A stretch of DNA of 64,000 nucleotides from Bryobacteraceae bacterium (GTDB lineage Bacteria; Acidobacteriota; Terriglobia; Bryobacterales; Bryobacteraceae). The stretch lies in contig JAWKHH010000003.1 in NCBI GenBank assembly GCA_041394945.1, forward strand, positions 1,240,001-1,304,000, given 5' to 3'. Under the pieces are notes generated by a model. It did not search any database, was not told where the DNA came from, and saw only the letters and a program-made list of their open reading frames with translations. Made by a program: the position numbers and the translations under genes. Shown here in pieces: positions 61,586-64,000 of this stretch. Each line of letters starts with the position of its first letter. The stretch's first letter is position 1.

Positions 61586-61591
61586 TATAAT
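61586..61591 (+). promoter_or_regulatory. Consensus -10 element upstream of the oxidoreductase gene
   Basis: A perfect TATAAT (within CACTGTATAATTTGG) 43 bp before the ATG at 61635. No good -35 lies at 16-18 bp (sequence there is GC-rich); TTGCGA lies 21 bp upstream. It may be an internal promoter that lets this gene be expressed apart from the DUF1080 gene. Confidence 0.4.
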
Positions 61592-61634
61592 TTGGAAGCG
61601 CGCGCGGTTCCGGCGCGCCATAGGAGATCCACGC

Positions 61635-62930
61635 ATGAATCGACGTCATTTCTTGATGAGTTCCGGGGCCGCCACGGCTGCCCAGTCCGTTTTCGCGCAG
61701 AGCCCGAGCGATAAAGTCCGCGTCGCCGTGATCGGATGTGGAGGCCGCGGCAACAGCCATATGGGCGCCTGGACTTCGATGCCGAATGTCGAGCTGGCCG
61801 CGCTCGTCGACGTCGACGATTCGCACTCGGAGCGCTACATCGGCACGCTCCAGCGCAAGGGGTTGAAGCCGGTGCCCACCTTCCGCGATATCCGGAAGAT
61901 TCTCGAAGACAAGAACATCGACGCGGTGTCGCTGGCGACGCCGAACCACTGGCACACGCTCCAGACCATCTGGGCGTGCCAGGCCGGCAAGGACGTCTAT
62001 GTCGAGAAGCCGTGCTCGCACAACGTGTTTGAGTCGCGCCAGATCGTGGCGGCCGCGCGCAAGTACAACCGCATCGTGCAGCAGGGTAGCCAAAGCCGGT
62101 CCTCGCCGGCGCTGCAGGAGGCCGTCCAGAAGATGAACGCCGGCGAGTTCGGCGAGATCTACATGGCGCGTGGACTCTGCTTCAAATTCCGCAACACCAT
62201 CGGCAAAACGCCGGTTGAGCCGGTGCCGCCCGGCGTCGATTACGACATGTGGACCGGCCCCGCGCCGGTGCGCCCGTTCACCAAGAACCGCTTCCACTAC
62301 AACTGGCACTGGTTCTGGGACACCGGCAACGGCGATCTCGGCAACCAAGGCATCCATGAAGTGGACATCGCCCGCTGGGGCCTCAACGTCACCCACCCGA
62401 CCAAGGTCAGCGCCATCGGCGGCAAGTACATGTTCGACGACGACCAGGAGACGCCGAACACGCTCAATTGCGCCTACGAGTTCGATGTCGCCGGGAAGAA
62501 GAAGCTGATGGAGTTTGAGGTGCGCCACTGGTACAGTCACCACGAAGGCGGCATCGGCGGCGAAAAGGCCGGCAACACCATCGGCAACACTTTCTACGGC
62601 TCCAAGGGCTACGTCGTCATCGACGGGTACACGAAGTACACCAGCTACATGGGCAAGGAAGGCGCGCCGGGACCATCGGCTTCGGCGCGTGAGCATCACT
62701 TCGAGAACTTCATTTCGGCCGTGAAGAGCCGCAAGCGCGAGGACCTCAACGCCGAGATCGAAGAAGGCGCGATGTCGTGCGTGCTGGTGCACCTGGCCAA
62801 CGTCTCGTATCGGGTCGGCCGGACGCTGAACTGGGACGCGAAGACGTGGTCGGTGAAGGGTGACGCGGAAGCGAACAAGTTGCTGACGCGGAACTACCGC
62901 GCGCCGTATGTCGTGCCTGAGAAGGTGTGA
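61635..62930 (+). CDS. Gfo/Idh/MocA family oxidoreductase with Tat-type leader
   Basis: 431 residues from the ATG at 61635 with AGGAG 8 nt upstream. Leader MNRRHFLMSSGAATAAQ with twin Arg points to Tat export. NAD(P)-binding motif VAVIGCGGRGNSHMGAW, the family signature with Lys in VYVEKPCSHN, and the C-terminal substrate domain with GDLGNQGIHEVDIARWGL and conserved GGKYMFDDDQETPNTL. Exported members are typical of Acidobacteria and Planctomycetes and work on sugars, often as 3-keto-forming or glycoside-oxidising enzymes. Follows the DUF1080 gene on the same strand. Confidence 0.93.
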   Translation: MNRRHFLMSSGAATAAQSVFAQSPSDKVRVAVIGCGGRGNSHMGAWTSMPNVELAALVDVDDSHSERYIGTLQRKGLKPVPTFRDIRKILEDKNIDAVSLATPNHWHTLQTIWACQAGKDVYVEKPCSHNVFESRQIVAAARKYNRIVQQGSQSRSSPALQEAVQKMNAGEFGEIYMARGLCFKFRNTIGKTPVEPVPPGVDYDMWTGPAPVRPFTKNRFHYNWHWFWDTGNGDLGNQGIHEVDIARWGLNVTHPTKVSAIGGKYMFDDDQETPNTLNCAYEFDVAGKKKLMEFEVRHWYSHHEGGIGGEKAGNTIGNTFYGSKGYVVIDGYTKYTSYMGKEGAPGPSASAREHHFENFISAVKSRKREDLNAEIEEGAMSCVLVHLANVSYRVGRTLNWDAKTWSVKGDAEANKLLTRNYRAPYVVPEKV

Positions 62931-62975
62931 GCCCTGGCAGCGAGCGGCGCGGCTTCTCATCGCGCCGCATCCGGC

Positions 62976-64000
62976 TCACCACCCGATCCGCGTTGCTGCC
63001 CACGCCTCCAGCTCGGGCTGCGCGGCCGCTGCCGCGGCCGCGGCAGCAGTCCCCGGAACCCGCTGTCTTGCTGCTTTCCAGAACATCGACGGCCGGAACA
63101 GCGACTCCGGCCGGCGGACCATGTGGAATACCTCGAGCAGCGTCCGCCGCACTTCCGGGTCTGCGCATGAGCGCGCGATGACACGATCCAGGTAGCGGTG
63201 CATGAGCTTCGCCGCCGCACCGGCCGGGTCGCCGGTGACGCCGGGATAGCGATAGTCCTCGCTGGTGGCGAGCGTCCAGGCGGGCTCCGCCGCTTTCGCC
63301 AGCGACTTTTGAAACCCGGCGAACGAGCCCCGCGCGCAACAGGCTTCGAGCAACTCCGCGCCGATGCCGGCCATGGTCATGCCCTGCCCGTACACCGGAT
63401 TGAACGAGCACACCGCGTCTCCCATCACCGCCAGCCCTTCGGGCATCCGCACACGCTCGTAGTGGACCCAACGATTGCCCTGGGAACGCGCCCCGTGGAT
63501 CGGCCCCAGCGGCAGCGCGGTCCGGATCAGATTGTAGATCTCGGGGTTCGGCAGGGAACGCGCGAAGTCCATGAAATGATCCTCGCGGACAGGCGGGTAG
63601 TCGGCGCCGCCGCCGCCGAGCGTCACCATCCATCGGTCGCCCTCGATCGGAAACGCCAGCCCCAGCCGGTTGACATGCGGCGGAGCGGCTTGCGAGTAGG
63701 CGGCGCGCCATGCCGCGTGCTGTGACGGCATCCGGCGATAGAGGCGGCTCGCGTAGCCGAAATGCCCGTCGACGGCTGTGGCCTTGGGAATCTCGAGCCC
63801 CATGCCGGCGAGCCACTCCGGCGTGTGCGACCCGCGGCCCGAAGCGTCGACGATCAGGGAAGCAGCGATGCACTCGGCTCCGGATCCGCCGCGCCGGCGA
63901 ATCGTCACGCCGTCAACGCCCCTGCCCCCTGAGCGCACCAGCCCGGTGACGTCCGTCGATTCGACGATCTCGACATTCGCGAGGGACCGGACGCGCCGCT
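62976..64000 (-). CDS. FAD-dependent oxidoreductase, C-terminal part (truncated by window edge)
   Basis: The frame is open from the right edge to a stop at 62976 (at least 341 residues); the N-terminal FAD-binding GxGxxG lies outside the window. Visible motifs: IVDASGRGSHTPEWLAGMG (the DGxxS-like second FAD segment) and LAVMGDAVCSFNPVYGQGMT (the GD motif that contacts the FAD ribityl), typical of aromatic hydroxylases, geranylgeranyl reductase-like enzymes and halogenases. The C-terminus has an Ala-run (GTAAAAAAAAAQ). Substrate unknown. Convergent with the Gfo/Idh/MocA gene by 46 bp. Confidence 0.85.
   Translation of the reverse strand, partial: RRVRSLANVEIVESTDVTGLVRSGGRGVDGVTIRRRGGSGAECIAASLIVDASGRGSHTPEWLAGMGLEIPKATAVDGHFGYASRLYRRMPSQHAAWRAAYSQAAPPHVNRLGLAFPIEGDRWMVTLGGGGADYPPVREDHFMDFARSLPNPEIYNLIRTALPLGPIHGARSQGNRWVHYERVRMPEGLAVMGDAVCSFNPVYGQGMTMAGIGAELLEACCARGSFAGFQKSLAKAAEPAWTLATSEDYRYPGVTGDPAGAAAKLMHRYLDRVIARSCADPEVRRTLLEVFHMVRRPESLFRPSMFWKAARQRVPGTAAAAAAAAAQPELEAWAATRIGW

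Noticed and set aside
60834..62960. Minus-strand frame of 708 codons opposite DUF1080 and Gfo/Idh/MocA genes
   Set aside because: Antisense of two well-supported exported enzymes.

Overview
Organism and style. The window is GC-rich (roughly 65%), densely coded on both strands, and shows several hallmarks of the Acidobacteriota, order Bryobacterales/Solibacterales: an Oar-like TonB-dependent receptor with an N-terminal carboxypeptidase-regulatory fold, a large NHL-repeat protein ending in a Solibacter-type (TIGR03437-like) domain, a TIGR02999-type ECF sigma factor with Ser/Thr kinases carrying TPR tails, a secreted PQQ enzyme with an N-terminal cytochrome c, and many small exported proteins. 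This placement is inference from gene content. There is one tRNA (Pro-CGG). I see no rRNA, CRISPR array, transposase, integrase or phage gene.

Layout. 1-8.7 kb (all minus): the N-terminal part of an OB-fold sensor protein (runs off the left edge), a TonB-dependent receptor with a clear sigma70-type promoter, a pseudopilin-like protein and a ComM/YifB ATPase. 8.8-16.5 kb: a Ser/Thr kinase with a TPR tail (minus) and a TIGR02999-type ECF sigma factor (plus) bracket four consecutive secreted genes: two paralogous probable beta-trefoil proteins, a CAP-domain/B-lectin fusion and a second B-lectin protein. This cassette is the best candidate for an undescribed system. 16.6-20.2 kb: a cytochrome c-PQQ enzyme, then about 1.5 kb that is nearly empty apart from one small exported protein. 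20.2-25.4 kb: a signalling operon of a response regulator with a decayed GGDEF-like tail, a CheB-CheR-PAS-histidine kinase fusion of 1316 residues, and a single-domain receiver. 25.4-32.6 kb: a caspase-like/FGE fusion that has lost both catalytic residues, a giant TPR Ser/Thr kinase and a small outer-membrane barrel.

32.6-47.5 kb: the NHL/TIGR03437 protein, L-rhamnose isomerase, tRNA-Pro, a glycine-rich exported protein with a coding minisatellite, a DAHP-synthase-like protein with a ruined active site, thioredoxin reductase, a HerA/FtsK-like ATPase, a winged-helix AAA+ ATPase divergent from a secretin, and infC standing alone without rpmI/rplT. 47.5-57.7 kb: a possible bactofilin-like protein, a hybrid histidine kinase, 3-methyladenine glycosylase, ThpR, a small membrane protein, an RpoE-like sigma/anti-sigma/DUF3106-like operon, a radical SAM protein, a small exported protein and an ATP-grasp ligase. 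57.7-64 kb: a minus-strand operon (heme-bearing beta-propeller, isochorismatase-like hydrolase, sugar-phosphate isomerase-like protein), then a secreted DUF1080 protein and a Gfo/Idh/MocA oxidoreductase, and a flavin-dependent oxidoreductase running off the right edge.

How it fits together. The gene set suggests a heterotrophic soil-type bacterium investing in cell-surface sensing (two Ser/Thr kinases, two large histidine kinases, two ECF sigma factors) and in secreted carbohydrate-binding and carbohydrate-processing proteins. Functions are assigned by reading conserved motifs; no database search was possible.
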